From positions 4,670,501-4,734,500 of the forward strand of contig NZ_CP012109.1 of NCBI RefSeq assembly GCF_000280925.3: DNA of 64,000 nucleotides. The letters are read 5' to 3'. This document shows positions 27,382-36,350 of the stretch, piece after piece. The DNA is from Myxococcus hansupus (GTDB lineage: Bacteria; Myxococcota; Myxococcia; Myxococcales; Myxococcaceae). The position numbers and the translations under genes are program-made. The notes under the pieces were generated by a model. That model had not been told where the DNA came from. It made no database searches and saw only the letters and a program-made list of their open reading frames with translations. Position 1 is the first letter of the stretch, and the number at the start of each line of letters is the position of its first letter.

Positions 27382-27978
27382 ATGAGTTCCTGGCTCCTCC
27401 TCTGTGCGCTGCTCGTCGTGGCCCTCGGCGTCCTTCCGCCCTTCTGGTTCGCGCGGCGAAGGCCCGGCTACAGCCATGTCAGGAATACCATCAGCGAGTT
27501 AGGCGAGACGGGGGCCCCTGGCGCCGGGCGCGTGGCGTGGCTTGGCTTCGCGCCCGCGGGGCTGGCCGTCCTGGCCTTCTCCGCCCTGCTCCACGCCCAG
27601 CTCACCTCGCACGGCGGGGAGGGAACCTCCGCCGTCCTGCTGTCACTCCTGGGCGTGAGCTACGTCGGCGCGGCGCTCTTTCCCTGTGACGCGGGCGCCC
27701 CCTTCTGGGGCACCTGGAAGAACCAGATGCACAACCTGGTGGCGGGGCTCGGCTACTTTGGCGCGGGCGCGGGCCTGCTCGAGATGAAGCGCGCCTTCGA
27801 GGACCTCCCAGCCCTTTCCGCGCTGGGCCCCGTCAGCGGGTTCCTGGGCCCGGTCATCCTGCTCGGCATGTTCGCCCTGTCCTTCGAGTCCCCCGTGCGA
27901 GGGCTGATACAGCGCACCGTGGAGGGCGTCATCTTCGCCTGGATGGTGGTGGTGGGCGCCTGGCTGATGGCAGCGTAA
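27382..27978 (+). CDS. DUF998-like integral membrane protein
   Basis: The protein has 198 residues with six or so hydrophobic segments. GYSHVRNTISELGETGAPGA after the first segment and ALFPCDAGAPFWGTWKNQMH after the third are the two conserved loops of DUF998 proteins (S-E-L-G/N-x-x-G-A-x; F-P-x-D-x-G and a His). The function of the family is not known. A GGAGAGG site precedes the ATG. Confidence 0.8.
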   Translation: MSSWLLLCALLVVALGVLPPFWFARRRPGYSHVRNTISELGETGAPGAGRVAWLGFAPAGLAVLAFSALLHAQLTSHGGEGTSAVLLSLLGVSYVGAALFPCDAGAPFWGTWKNQMHNLVAGLGYFGAGAGLLEMKRAFEDLPALSALGPVSGFLGPVILLGMFALSFESPVRGLIQRTVEGVIFAWMVVVGAWLMAA

Positions 27979-28093
27979 TCGCGCTCAATCAGGGCGCTGA
28001 ATGAAATTCCCGCCCCCTCGTCATGAAGTACACAGGGCGAGTGGGCGGCCTGAGCCGCCCCTCTGCTGGAAACCTCAATCACGGAGAAGTCCC

Positions 28094-28861
28094 ATGCAGG
28101 CGGTTCGGAGTGCGTCCGAGGGTGGTCGTGTGCGTGAAAACCGGTCGTCCGTGAAGGGCAAGGGCTGGGCGGCGCTCGCGCTGCTGCTCCTGCCGCTGAC
28201 GGCTGCCGCGGGGCCAGGACCCAACTACCGCTGGGACGAGTCACGCAACCGCCCCGGGCCCAACCGTTGTCACGACGCCTCGCAGTGCGATGGGGCACGC
28301 ACCTGCAGCCCCGCCGGCTGGTGCCAGGGAGAAGCCCGCCCCACTCCGCCCCCGCCCCCGCCTCCGGGCCGAGGCCACGGCGGACGGGACCGGGAGCCGG
28401 GCCGGGGTGAGCCGCACTCCCAGCGCAGCACCCTCATCCGGAGCAAGCTCGCGGGCCTCGTGATCGACATTCAGGGCGCCAACCGCGCACCCGGCGCGAG
28501 GCTCATCGCGCACCGGGCCAAGTCCCACCGCGAAGGCAATGAGAACCAACTGTGGGAGCTGGTGCCCACGCGGGGCGGCTACCTCATCCGCAGCAGGCTC
28601 AACGGGCTCGTGCTCGACGTGGAAGGCGCATCCACGAACCCTGGAACCGGCGTCGTTACCTGGGAGGCCCACGGCCAGCCCAATCAGGTGTGGCAGCTCG
28701 TGCCCGGCCGTGCCCGCGGCACCTACTACATCCAGAGCCAGTTGAACGGCATGGTGCTCGACATCGAGGGCGCCCAGACGAACGGCTCGGGCCGGCTCAT
28801 CATCTACCCCATGAAGCGCAACGCGGATGCGGCCAACCAGCTCTGGCAGCTCGACATCTGA
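28094..28861 (+). CDS. Secreted ricin-type beta-trefoil lectin
   Basis: The protein has 255 residues. A basic start is followed by a hydrophobic signal (WAALALLLLPLTAAAG). A small Cys-rich stretch (NRCHDASQCDGARTCSPAGW) resembles a secreted disulfide-rich cap. A Pro/Gly/Arg linker with a run of seven prolines follows. From residue about 115 there is a complete beta-trefoil of three repeats: STLIRSKLAGLVIDIQGANR ending ENQLWELV; YLIRSRLNGLVLDVEGAST ending NQVWQLV; YYIQSQLNGMVLDIEGAQT ending NQLWQLD. Each has the Q-x-W motif, so three sugar sites are likely. It is probably a secreted carbohydrate-binding protein. ATG at 28094 has GGAGAAG upstream. Confidence 0.88.
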   Translation: MQAVRSASEGGRVRENRSSVKGKGWAALALLLLPLTAAAGPGPNYRWDESRNRPGPNRCHDASQCDGARTCSPAGWCQGEARPTPPPPPPPGRGHGGRDREPGRGEPHSQRSTLIRSKLAGLVIDIQGANRAPGARLIAHRAKSHREGNENQLWELVPTRGGYLIRSRLNGLVLDVEGASTNPGTGVVTWEAHGQPNQVWQLVPGRARGTYYIQSQLNGMVLDIEGAQTNGSGRLIIYPMKRNADAANQLWQLDI

Positions 28862-28880
28862 CCCGGGAAACAAGTGACGC

Positions 28881-28906
28881 CGAGCATGCCCCCACGGGCG
28901 TGCTCG
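28881..28906. terminator. Stem-loop after the lectin gene
   Basis: CGAGCATGCCC pairs with GGGCGTGCTCG (one G-T pair) around a 4-base loop, 20 bases after the lectin stop. It can act on both strands between convergent genes. Confidence 0.65.
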
Positions 28907-28979
28907 GACGCACTCAGTCGCACTTCCACCACAACGCATGGCATTGGCGATTCCCTACGTGGAAGCAGGGTCGCCCCGA

Positions 28980-29013
28980 CACCCCGCCAGCGCCCAATGA
29001 CACTGGCGGGGTG
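28980..29013 (-). terminator. Second stem-loop, at the end of the large lipoprotein gene
   Basis: CACCCCGCCAG (28980-28990) pairs perfectly with CTGGCGGGGTG (29003-29013) around a 12-base loop, 28 bases past the leftward stop at 29041. Confidence 0.65.
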
Positions 29014-29040
29014 CCGAGGCTTCAGCACCTCACGAGCGGC

Positions 29041-32000
29041 TCACCACCACGGGTACTCGCGAACCCGAACCTTGGCGGCACCTGTGGTGGTGCTTCCCGT
29101 CCCATGGTCGAGAACGAAGTAATACGTCTGGCCTTCCGTGGCCTCGAAGATGGGGCTCTCCGAGCAAACGGAGGGAGCGCAAGTCTCGCCCAGGAGCCGC
29201 ACCCCGCCGCCTTCCACGTGGTACGTCCCGGTGGCAGGCGCCGTGAAGGCATACACGGAGTCCACGGTGGCGCTGCCGGTGTTCGCGCACGTTCCGCCGT
29301 AGGGGTTCGCGCTCCCAGGACCATAGTCGTTCGTCATCCCGATGTTGGAAGCAGCCACGCCCGGCATGGCATCGGACGCGAGCTCGACGGGCCGGGCCGT
29401 TCCGCACGTGTCATTGGGAGCGCCCATGTGCACGTACAGGTTGAAGGCCCCCTCGTAGCCACGGCTGTCGACATACAGGAAGTAGGTCCCTGGCTCGAGC
29501 CGGGCGACCGCCGTCCCGACACTCTGCTGATAGGCAAGGGCCGGAGTCGTGGCGCAGGTGAGTTGATCCGACAGTCGCGTGGTCGAACAGACGCTCCTCA
29601 AATAGATGTACGGAATGAGGTAGCTGTCGATGGTCGGCTCGACCACGAACGAGAGCTGCTGCGGCAGGCCGGGCGGCACCGTCACGGTGTAGACGAGGTC
29701 GTTGCCGGACAGGCCAAACGTGCCGCACGACGGCTCACCCGCGGTCGGACCGCTGTCGGAGGCATACGTCGTGTCCCCTCGCTCGAACGCGTCTCCCGCG
29801 GCATTGAAGACCAGCGCCTTCGCCGTAGCGCACGTGTCGTTGCGCGACGGTGTGTGGGTGGTGACCTTCAGCTCGAAGGAGCCGGCATCGGCGTCCGTCA
29901 GCCCATCGACCCAGATGACATAGGTCCCCGCGGCCTGCCTGCGGAAGCGCCTGTAGGCCTGCCGGTTGGCGTCACACGTGACGCCCGTCGGGCTCTGGAC
30001 GCAGGAGCGGAGCGCCCCCGTGTAGAGCACCGGCGTCCAATCCGGGTACGGCTGGGTGGCCGTCAACTCGATGAAGACGTCCTGCGTCTCGCTCAGTGTG
30101 TACACGTAGGCGGCATCCCGCCCCCGCAGCGGACCGCTCGAGCCGCAGGTCGCGTGATGGTCATTGGACGCGTTGCGCGTATCTCCCGTGACGCGGGCGA
30201 CCCCGTGCTCGAAGACGAGCGGCTGCGCGGTCTCACACGTCTCGTTCGCCGGAGGAAGAACGGGCTCGTGCAGCTCCACCCGCAGTCCGAAGCGTCCGAA
30301 GGAGGCGGGCCCGCCTGAACTCCTGTAGGCGCCGCCATCCACCCAGAGGAAGTACTCGCCTGGAGGAAGCTCTGGATAGAAGAGCTCCGCCGGCCCCGAG
30401 GTGTCCGCCACGGTGGCACCGCACGCCAGCTCCGTCGCGGTGCTCGGACTCGCGCAGCTCCCGGAGTCGCGCAGGTACACGACCGGCGCCAGTCGCGTGT
30501 CCCAGGGGGTGACAGTCACCTGGATGCTCCGAGACTCCGTCAACGTCAGCCGGTAGACGACGTCGTTGCCAGAGGCCCTGGCGGTCGGCGAACAGGACGG
30601 AGAGGCGTCCCCGCTCGTGTTGCTGTTCCCAGCCAGCGTCGTGTCTCCCTGAGCGCGGGCGACACCCTCGCCGTCGAAGACGAGCGCCTCCGCCGTGTCG
30701 CAGGTGTCGTTGCCGGGAGGTACGGGGTTCGTGTCGGTGTACGAGCCCGTCAACTCCACCCCCGAGAAGGCCGCGGCGCCATACAACCGTGCGTGGTAGG
30801 TTCCAGGCAGCGGCAGTTGGATGGTGCAGGTCTCGCTGGTGGTGCTCCCCGCCGACTGACAGTCATACACGGTGGTACTGCTCGGCGTGGCGTCGAACCT
30901 CACATACAGGTCGCTGTTGCCCGAGCCGCCGCGCGTGACGAACTTGAGCTGGGTCGCTCCCGCAGGCACCTCCAGGGTGTACACCGACGACCAGCTCCAA
31001 CCCTCCCCACTGATGTTCTCCTCCGGCGTGCCGTTGGTCAGTGGGATGGCGGGGACGTACGAGCCCTTGAGTCGGGTGCCCGCGAAGTCCCTGTCGCCGT
31101 ACAGCCGCACGTAATACGTCCCCGCGCGTGCTTGAGGGATGCGGCACGTCTCGCGAGGGGCAAACCCCGTGGACTTGCAGTCATACGTGCTGCTGTCCGG
31201 CGCGACGCCGTGCCGCACAAAAATGGCCGCGCCCGCCGCGAGCCCTTCCGTTTCGAACTTGAGGTCGGCCGCCCCCTCCGGCACGTCGAGGGCGTACGTG
31301 CAGGACCACGTGCCGGCGCTTCCGTGGAGCCCCTCCAGCGGCACGCCATTCGACAGCCCCCGGCCGCAGTCACTGGCGCTGTACGAGCCCGTCAGGTTGA
31401 CGCCCGAGAACGCGCTGGCACCGAACAGCCGCACATAGTACGTGCCCGCCCGCGCCCGAGGGATGGTGCAGGTCTCACTGGAAGTCACGCCCGAGGATTT
31501 GCAGTCGAAAGTGCTGCCGTCGGGCGCCGAGCCGTGCCGCACGAACAGCGACGCATTCCCGGTGCCCCCGCTCGTGACGAACTTGAGGTTGCTGGCCCCG
31601 ACTGGGACGTCCAAGGCGTAGAGGCAGGACCACGCGTTGGCGCCCACATGGAGGTCGTTCACCGGCACGCCGTTCGCGAGGTCCGCATGGCAGCCCATGG
31701 GGACGTAGGTGGCCGTCAGTCGCGCGCCCGAGAAGGCGCTGGCCCCATGCACGCGCACGTAATACGTGCCCGCCTGGGCCGCCGGGAAGGTGCACGCCTC
31801 GGCCGTGGAGCCGCCCGCGGACCTGCAGTCATACGTGCTGCTGTCCGGCGCGGCGCCATATCTCACGTACAAGTCACCATTGCCCGAGCCTCCACTCGTG
31901 GCGAAGCGCACGCTGCCCGCGCCCACCGGAACCTCCAGGGCGTAGGTGCAGGACCAGCTACCGGCCGCCGCGCTGAAATGAGCCGAGGTGGTGCCATTGG

Positions 32001-34509
32001 CGAGGGGAATGATTCCCGTGCAGACAGGCGGCACGGGCGGCGTGTACGAGCCCGTCAAGCTGACTCCCGCGTAGGGCGAGGCTCCGTGAACCCGCACGTA
32101 GTAGGTGCCCGCCCGCACCGTGGAGATGGCACACGTCTCGCTCGTGCCACTGCCCATGGAACGGCAGTCGTACGAGGTATCGCTCGGCGGGGCGCCGTGC
32201 TTCACGTAGAGGTTGTTGTCTCCCGTCCCGCCGGCCGTGACGAACTGGAGGTTCGTGGCTCCCGCCGGGACTTCCAGGGTGTAGATGGGCGACCAGCTCC
32301 CCACCGACCCACTCAACGCCGTCACCGGCACGCCGCTGGCGAGCGCGGTGGAGGTGTAGGAGGCCGTCAGGTTGACGCCGGTGAAGCTGGTGTAGCCATA
32401 CAACCGCACATGGTAGGTGCCCACCTGCGCCAGCGGAATGGTGCACGTCTCACTGGTGCCCGTCGCCGACCTGCAGTCATGAGCGCTGATTTCCGGAGCG
32501 GCGCCGAACCGCACATACAGGTCGCTGTCGCCCGAGCCACCGCTGGTCGTGAACTTGAGGTTGGACGCACCAGCAGGGACGTCCAGGGTGTAGTGGCAGG
32601 ACCAGGTCCCCGCGGACGCGCCGACGCCGCTCGCAGGCGCGCCGTTGGACAGGGCGACGACGCTGGTGCACCCCGTCGGGTTCAGCGAGGTGTACGAGCC
32701 CGTCAGGCTGACGCCGGAGAACGCCGCGGCGCCATGCATCCGCACGTAGTAGGTGCCCGGTTGCGCCGCGGGGATGGAGCACGTCTCGCTGTTGGTGCCT
32801 CCGGTCGACTTGCAGTCAAACGACACGTCGCTCGCGGGAGCGCCACGCTTCACGTACAGGTCGCCATTGCCCGTCCCTCCGCTGGTGACGAACCGGACGT
32901 TGCTCGCGCCCTGCGGAACCTCCAGGGTGTAGAGACACGACCAGTCATTGCCAGCCGCACCGACGCCGCCTTCCGGCGTGCCGTTGGACAGGGCATTGGT
33001 GCCGGTACACCCGACAGGCTTGCCGAGTGTGTAGGAGTTCGTCAGGTTGACGCCGGAGAAGGTCGTGGTGGGGGCATGCATGCGCACGTAATAGGTGCCG
33101 GCCTGGGCCACGGGGATGGTGCAGGTCTCACTGGAGGTGGTGCCCGTGGACTTGCAGTCATGCGCGCTGCTGTCTGGCACCGCGCCGAACCTCACGTACA
33201 GGTCCCCGTTCCCCGTCCCCCCGCTGGTGACGAACTTCAGGTCCGTCGCCCGCTCTGGCACCTCCAGGGCGTAGATGCAGGACCAGCGCTTCCCCAGCGC
33301 GCCGATACCGCCCGTCGGTGTGTTCTGCGCGAGAGGAAAGACACTGGTGCACTCCGGCGTGTACGAGGCCGTCAGGTTGACGCCCGAGAACGCGGAGTGC
33401 CCCAGCATTCTCACGTAGTAGGTGCCCGCTCGCGGCTCTGGAATGACGCAACTCTCCTGGGTGCCGGAGCCCGTCGACTCACAGTCACGCGAATAGACGG
33501 TCGGCACGGAGCCGTACTTCACATAGAGGTCGCTGTCCCCCGTGCCCCCGCTGGTGACGAACCGGAGGTCAGACGCGCCCGGCGCGACGTCCAGCGTGTA
33601 GATGCAGGACCAGTTGTGAATGGCCCCGCTGACGTTGACCGCGGGCGTGCCGTTGGCGAGCGCGACGACGTCGTCGCAACTGTTGGACTGGAAATACGAG
33701 CCCACCAGGCGGGCGCCGGAGACCGCGGTATTCCCCTGGACCCGCACGTAATACGTGCCGGCCTGGGGTGTCATGATGCGGCAGCTCTCGGTGTTGGTGC
33801 CCGCCGTCACGGACCTGCAGTCGAATGAGCTGCCGTTGGGCACGGAACCGTACTTCATCAGCAGCGAGCCATCCCCCGTGCCCCCGGACAGGTTGAAGCG
33901 GAGGTCGGAGGCACCCGCGGGCACCTCCAGCGTGTAGATGCAGGAATAGTTCCCCGAGGGGGCACTGATTCCGTCCACGGGCGTGCCATTGGCGAGCGCG
34001 TGGGTGCTATCGCAGCTCGGCGCGCCGACGGGACTGTACGTACCTGTGAGGGTGACACCGGCGACCTCGGTATAGCCGAGCATCCGGACGTAGTAGGTCC
34101 CCTCCCGAACGTTGGTGATGACGCAGCGCTCGTTGTTGTCGTAGCCCGTGGACTTACAGGTGAAGGAGCCCGTGGTGGGGGCGGAGCCATGTTTGACGAA
34201 CAGGTCACCGTCGCCCGTGCCCCCGCTGGTGACGAATTCGAGACGGGTGACTTGCCCTGACACGGTCAGGGTATAGGTGCAGGACCAATCATCGGCTGCC
34301 GCGGCGACGTCACCGACGGGTGTGCCATTGCTGAGGGGAATGGGGTTGGTGCAGCTCACCGCGGAGCGCTGGACAAGGGGTTGGGCTGGCTTTTGCTCGG
34401 GCCCGGCCAGGGGCCGCGCCTCGGTGTGAGTGGGTGGCTCGCCGTGACATGCGACCACCGCGCATGCGAGCCCAAGGGTGGTGAAGAACGTCCCGACAAT
34501 GTTTCTCAA
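29041..34509 (-). CDS. Giant lipoprotein built from tandem pre-peptidase C-terminal-like repeats
   Basis: The protein has about 1,822 residues. I chose the TTG at 34509: GGAG lies eight bases before it and it gives a lipoprotein signal (MRNIVGTFFTTLGLACAVVAC), while upstream frame is low-quality. After the signal come eleven repeats of about 95-105 residues. Each starts near LANGTP, continues W-S-C-x-Y-T-L-E-V-P-A-G-A-x-x-L-x-F-V-T-S-G-G-T-G, then DLYVRFG, then a Cys pair, and ends GTYYVRMHGAxxFSGVxLTGSY. Four longer Cys-rich units follow (start T-C-x-T-A-x-x-L-V-F, with GTYFLYVD-type ends). These are bacterial pre-peptidase C-terminal (PPC) beta-sandwiches. No protease domain is present, so the protein looks like a surface adhesin or scaffold. 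Confidence 0.88.
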   Translation of the reverse strand: MRNIVGTFFTTLGLACAVVACHGEPPTHTEARPLAGPEQKPAQPLVQRSAVSCTNPIPLSNGTPVGDVAAAADDWSCTYTLTVSGQVTRLEFVTSGGTGDGDLFVKHGSAPTTGSFTCKSTGYDNNERCVITNVREGTYYVRMLGYTEVAGVTLTGTYSPVGAPSCDSTHALANGTPVDGISAPSGNYSCIYTLEVPAGASDLRFNLSGGTGDGSLLMKYGSVPNGSSFDCRSVTAGTNTESCRIMTPQAGTYYVRVQGNTAVSGARLVGSYFQSNSCDDVVALANGTPAVNVSGAIHNWSCIYTLDVAPGASDLRFVTSGGTGDSDLYVKYGSVPTVYSRDCESTGSGTQESCVIPEPRAGTYYVRMLGHSAFSGVNLTASYTPECTSVFPLAQNTPTGGIGALGKRWSCIYALEVPERATDLKFVTSGGTGNGDLYVRFGAVPDSSAHDCKSTGTTSSETCTIPVAQAGTYYVRMHAPTTTFSGVNLTNSYTLGKPVGCTGTNALSNGTPEGGVGAAGNDWSCLYTLEVPQGASNVRFVTSGGTGNGDLYVKRGAPASDVSFDCKSTGGTNSETCSIPAAQPGTYYVRMHGAAAFSGVSLTGSYTSLNPTGCTSVVALSNGAPASGVGASAGTWSCHYTLDVPAGASNLKFTTSGGSGDSDLYVRFGAAPEISAHDCRSATGTSETCTIPLAQVGTYHVRLYGYTSFTGVNLTASYTSTALASGVPVTALSGSVGSWSPIYTLEVPAGATNLQFVTAGGTGDNNLYVKHGAPPSDTSYDCRSMGSGTSETCAISTVRAGTYYVRVHGASPYAGVSLTGSYTPPVPPVCTGIIPLANGTTSAHFSAAAGSWSCTYALEVPVGAGSVRFATSGGSGNGDLYVRYGAAPDSSTYDCRSAGGSTAEACTFPAAQAGTYYVRVHGASAFSGARLTATYVPMGCHADLANGVPVNDLHVGANAWSCLYALDVPVGASNLKFVTSGGTGNASLFVRHGSAPDGSTFDCKSSGVTSSETCTIPRARAGTYYVRLFGASAFSGVNLTGSYSASDCGRGLSNGVPLEGLHGSAGTWSCTYALDVPEGAADLKFETEGLAAGAAIFVRHGVAPDSSTYDCKSTGFAPRETCRIPQARAGTYYVRLYGDRDFAGTRLKGSYVPAIPLTNGTPEENISGEGWSWSSVYTLEVPAGATQLKFVTRGGSGNSDLYVRFDATPSSTTVYDCQSAGSTTSETCTIQLPLPGTYHARLYGAAAFSGVELTGSYTDTNPVPPGNDTCDTAEALVFDGEGVARAQGDTTLAGNSNTSGDASPSCSPTARASGNDVVYRLTLTESRSIQVTVTPWDTRLAPVVYLRDSGSCASPSTATELACGATVADTSGPAELFYPELPPGEYFLWVDGGAYRSSGGPASFGRFGLRVELHEPVLPPANETCETAQPLVFEHGVARVTGDTRNASNDHHATCGSSGPLRGRDAAYVYTLSETQDVFIELTATQPYPDWTPVLYTGALRSCVQSPTGVTCDANRQAYRRFRRQAAGTYVIWVDGLTDADAGSFELKVTTHTPSRNDTCATAKALVFNAAGDAFERGDTTYASDSGPTAGEPSCGTFGLSGNDLVYTVTVPPGLPQQLSFVVEPTIDSYLIPYIYLRSVCSTTRLSDQLTCATTPALAYQQSVGTAVARLEPGTYFLYVDSRGYEGAFNLYVHMGAPNDTCGTARPVELASDAMPGVAASNIGMTNDYGPGSANPYGGTCANTGSATVDSVYAFTAPATGTYHVEGGGVRLLGETCAPSVCSESPIFEATEGQTYYFVLDHGTGSTTTGAAKVRVREYPWW
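30717..34365 (-). repeat. Eleven tandem coding repeats of about 300-340 bases
   Basis: The repeats encode the short PPC-like units of the giant lipoprotein. DNA similarity is visible in phrases recurring every 300-340 bases, such as the segments encoding GGTGNGDLYV and AGTYYVRMHG. Repeats 7 and 11 lack the first Cys pair (SWSPIYTLEV and SWSSVYTLEV instead of W-S-C-x-Y). Such arrays can change length by recombination and are prone to collapse in assemblies. Confidence 0.8.
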
Positions 34510-34980
34510 CGAAATTCTCCAGGGAATGGGAACACTGCTGCGCCCAGCATCGCCGCACGCTCCTCCCCTCATTGCATCAGCCCGCCGAGACCGCCGGCCC
34601 GGTCGCGGTGCTGAAGCGCATCTTCCTGGGGGAATCGGGATGGCTGGATTGCAGCAGTGACTGGAGTAACGATGCTGGGTCTGACATGACGTCGAACCAC
34701 ACCGTCCGATTGTGGGACGATGGAGGGAGGGTGTGGCGGACCTCAACCCGCCAGGTCCGCCCACGTCACGACGTACATGAATGACAGACGCGCCCCAGCG
34801 GCTTCAGCCGGACCGAGGCACCGATGAACGCGCCACAGACTTCGCCACGGCTGGCCTTTGTCGCGGGAGCGGCGGAAGGGTCCTTGGGCCCATCCCCCGC
34901 CCCGCACTGCTCATGGCCCCCGGGTGCCATCTCGCTTCATCTGGAGGGGCACACCGAGGTCACTCTGCCGCGGGTCAGCG
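34510..34980. other. Gene-free stretch upstream of the giant lipoprotein gene
   Basis: It holds no protein-like frame. It must contain the promoter of the leftward giant lipoprotein gene and the 3' end region of the small lipoprotein gene ending at 34981. No clear -24/-12 or -35/-10 pair was found by eye. Confidence 0.4.
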
Positions 34981-35304
34981 TTAGAGAAGCTCGGGAACAC
35001 ACGTCAGAACATCCACCAACGTCACAGCCACGCCACAATCATTTGCAATGCACGTCAACAATTGAGGAACTTGCAGCGCATACGCATTGGCACACAGGGC
35101 GACACAGACCGAGTTCTCGATGGCCTGTGGCCCGAGACACGCGACGAATTCAGTGACACCCAAAGCACTGACTTCGCCCGCACCCACGGACTGCTCAGAA
35201 TCCGGGGCGTCGACAGGCTGCCCTTCTTCCGAACCGGGGGGTGCGCACCCCACCGCCAGCGTCACTACACATGCACAGGCCAGCCACTTCATTTGATTCA
35301 ACAT
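34981..35304 (-). CDS. Small cysteine-containing lipoprotein
   Basis: The protein has 107 residues from ATG at 35304, with AAAGGGG eight bases upstream. The lipoprotein signal is MLNQMKWLACACVVTLAVGC (lipid Cys at 20). The mature protein starts with an acidic spacer (PDSEQSVGAGEV). A hydrophobic, Cys-rich helical part follows: FVACLGPQAIENSVCVALCA, then LLTCIANDCGVAVTLVDVL and a last Cys before the end. Seven Cys in the mature part suggest disulfides after export. Family not recognised. Confidence 0.75.
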   Translation of the reverse strand: MLNQMKWLACACVVTLAVGCAPPGSEEGQPVDAPDSEQSVGAGEVSALGVTEFVACLGPQAIENSVCVALCANAYALQVPQLLTCIANDCGVAVTLVDVLTCVPELL

Positions 35305-35847
35305 GGCGATGCCCCTTTGTTCGCACGACATGCTTGAACTGCCCGCGCATCCTCCCAAAACACATCGCACTTGAACACAAACATTTCGCAACAGATCTTC
35401 TGCATTTGAGGCAACCCAGTCTTCAGTGTTCACCTCCCAAACCCTGTCCAGCCCGCACATCCCCAGCAAAGACATGTCAATTCAGTATCGCGGCACGCTC
35501 ACCACAGGGCTGTCGTAGATGCGCCGTTCAGGGGACGGCGGTGGCGAGACATCCTACCGGACCGCCCCCATCCCAGGTCCGACATGAGGGGCGCGGTGCC
35601 CGGAGGCGGCGCGGTGAAGTTGCCCCGCACCAACACGTCCCAGCCCGAGCGGTGGCCTGCGTCAGTCGCTCACGCGGCGTGGACGACAGCGGAGATGCCT
35701 CGCCTGGGCACAGCGGCTGCATAGGCGTCGCTCCACGCCTGGGAGCCAAGCCGTGTTCCAGGTGCCTGCAGCCCACAAGGTCAGACATCCAGACACGACT
35801 CGCACGTACCTGCCGGACACAACGTCACACGAGGTCAAAACCCAAAA
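35305..35847. other. 543-base intergenic stretch between divergent genes
   Basis: It separates the leftward lipoprotein gene and the rightward pseudopilin gene. I see no convincing coding frame. The part at 35330-35500 is notably richer in A and T than the surroundings, as expected for promoter regions. Confidence 0.45.
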
Positions 35848-36297
35848 ATGAAGCCAACCCCGAAGCTGAATTCGCGGCGCCGTCACGTTCGCGGCATGAC
35901 CCTGATTGAAATCATGGTCGTCATCACCATTCTCGGGCTCATTGCCGCGGCGGTGGGCGTCTCCGTGATGTCGAACCTGGAGGAGGCGAAGCAGAAGACC
36001 GCCGCTCTGGACATCAAGACCTTGGAGACGGGCCTCAAGCTCCACTACATGAAGGCAGGCAGCTTCCCTGAGTCCCAGGCCGGCTTGGAGGTACTGCTGC
36101 AGGCTCGCTCAGTGGAGCGCTTGCCCAAGGACCCGTGGAACCGCGACTACGTGTACATCAATGAAGGCGGCAGTCCTGTCATCCTGTCGTACGGCGCGGA
36201 CGGGGTACCAGGTGGCGAAGGCGGCGACGCGGACATCTCTTCCCAGGTGCAGTCGCCCTCGGCGAGCGCGGCCCGGCGTCCCGCGCGACTCCGGTAG
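35848..36297 (+). CDS. Type II secretion major pseudopilin, GspG-like
   Basis: The protein has 149 residues. A short basic leader ends in RG, and the prepilin peptidase site RG/MTLIEIMVVITILGLIAA is perfect, with Glu at position 5. The body has the GspG layout: ALDIKTLETGLKLHYMKAGS, FPESQAGLEVLLQ, LPKDPWNRDYVYINEGGSP and VILSYGADGVPGGEGGDADI, where the Ca-binding loop lies. Its C-terminus is about 15 residues longer than usual (SPSASAARRPARLR). GspG forms the pseudopilus that pushes exoproteins through the outer membrane. No other gsp gene is in the window, so it is an orphan or extra copy. Confidence 0.88.
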   Translation: MKPTPKLNSRRRHVRGMTLIEIMVVITILGLIAAAVGVSVMSNLEEAKQKTAALDIKTLETGLKLHYMKAGSFPESQAGLEVLLQARSVERLPKDPWNRDYVYINEGGSPVILSYGADGVPGGEGGDADISSQVQSPSASAARRPARLR

Positions 36298-36350
36298 CCC
36301 CAGCCCCGCCGCATCTCGTCTACGATGCGGCGGTCTGCCTCTCTTGCCGG

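Noticed and set aside
30793..33828. Long rightward open frame of about 1,000 codons
   Set aside because: It is antisense to the giant repeat lipoprotein and is held open only by its GC-rich codons; the opposite strand has a signal, ribosome site and clear domains.
30717..34365. Regular repeats read as a possible CRISPR or satellite array
   Set aside because: The period is about 300 bases and the repeats are coding and diverged, unlike CRISPR.
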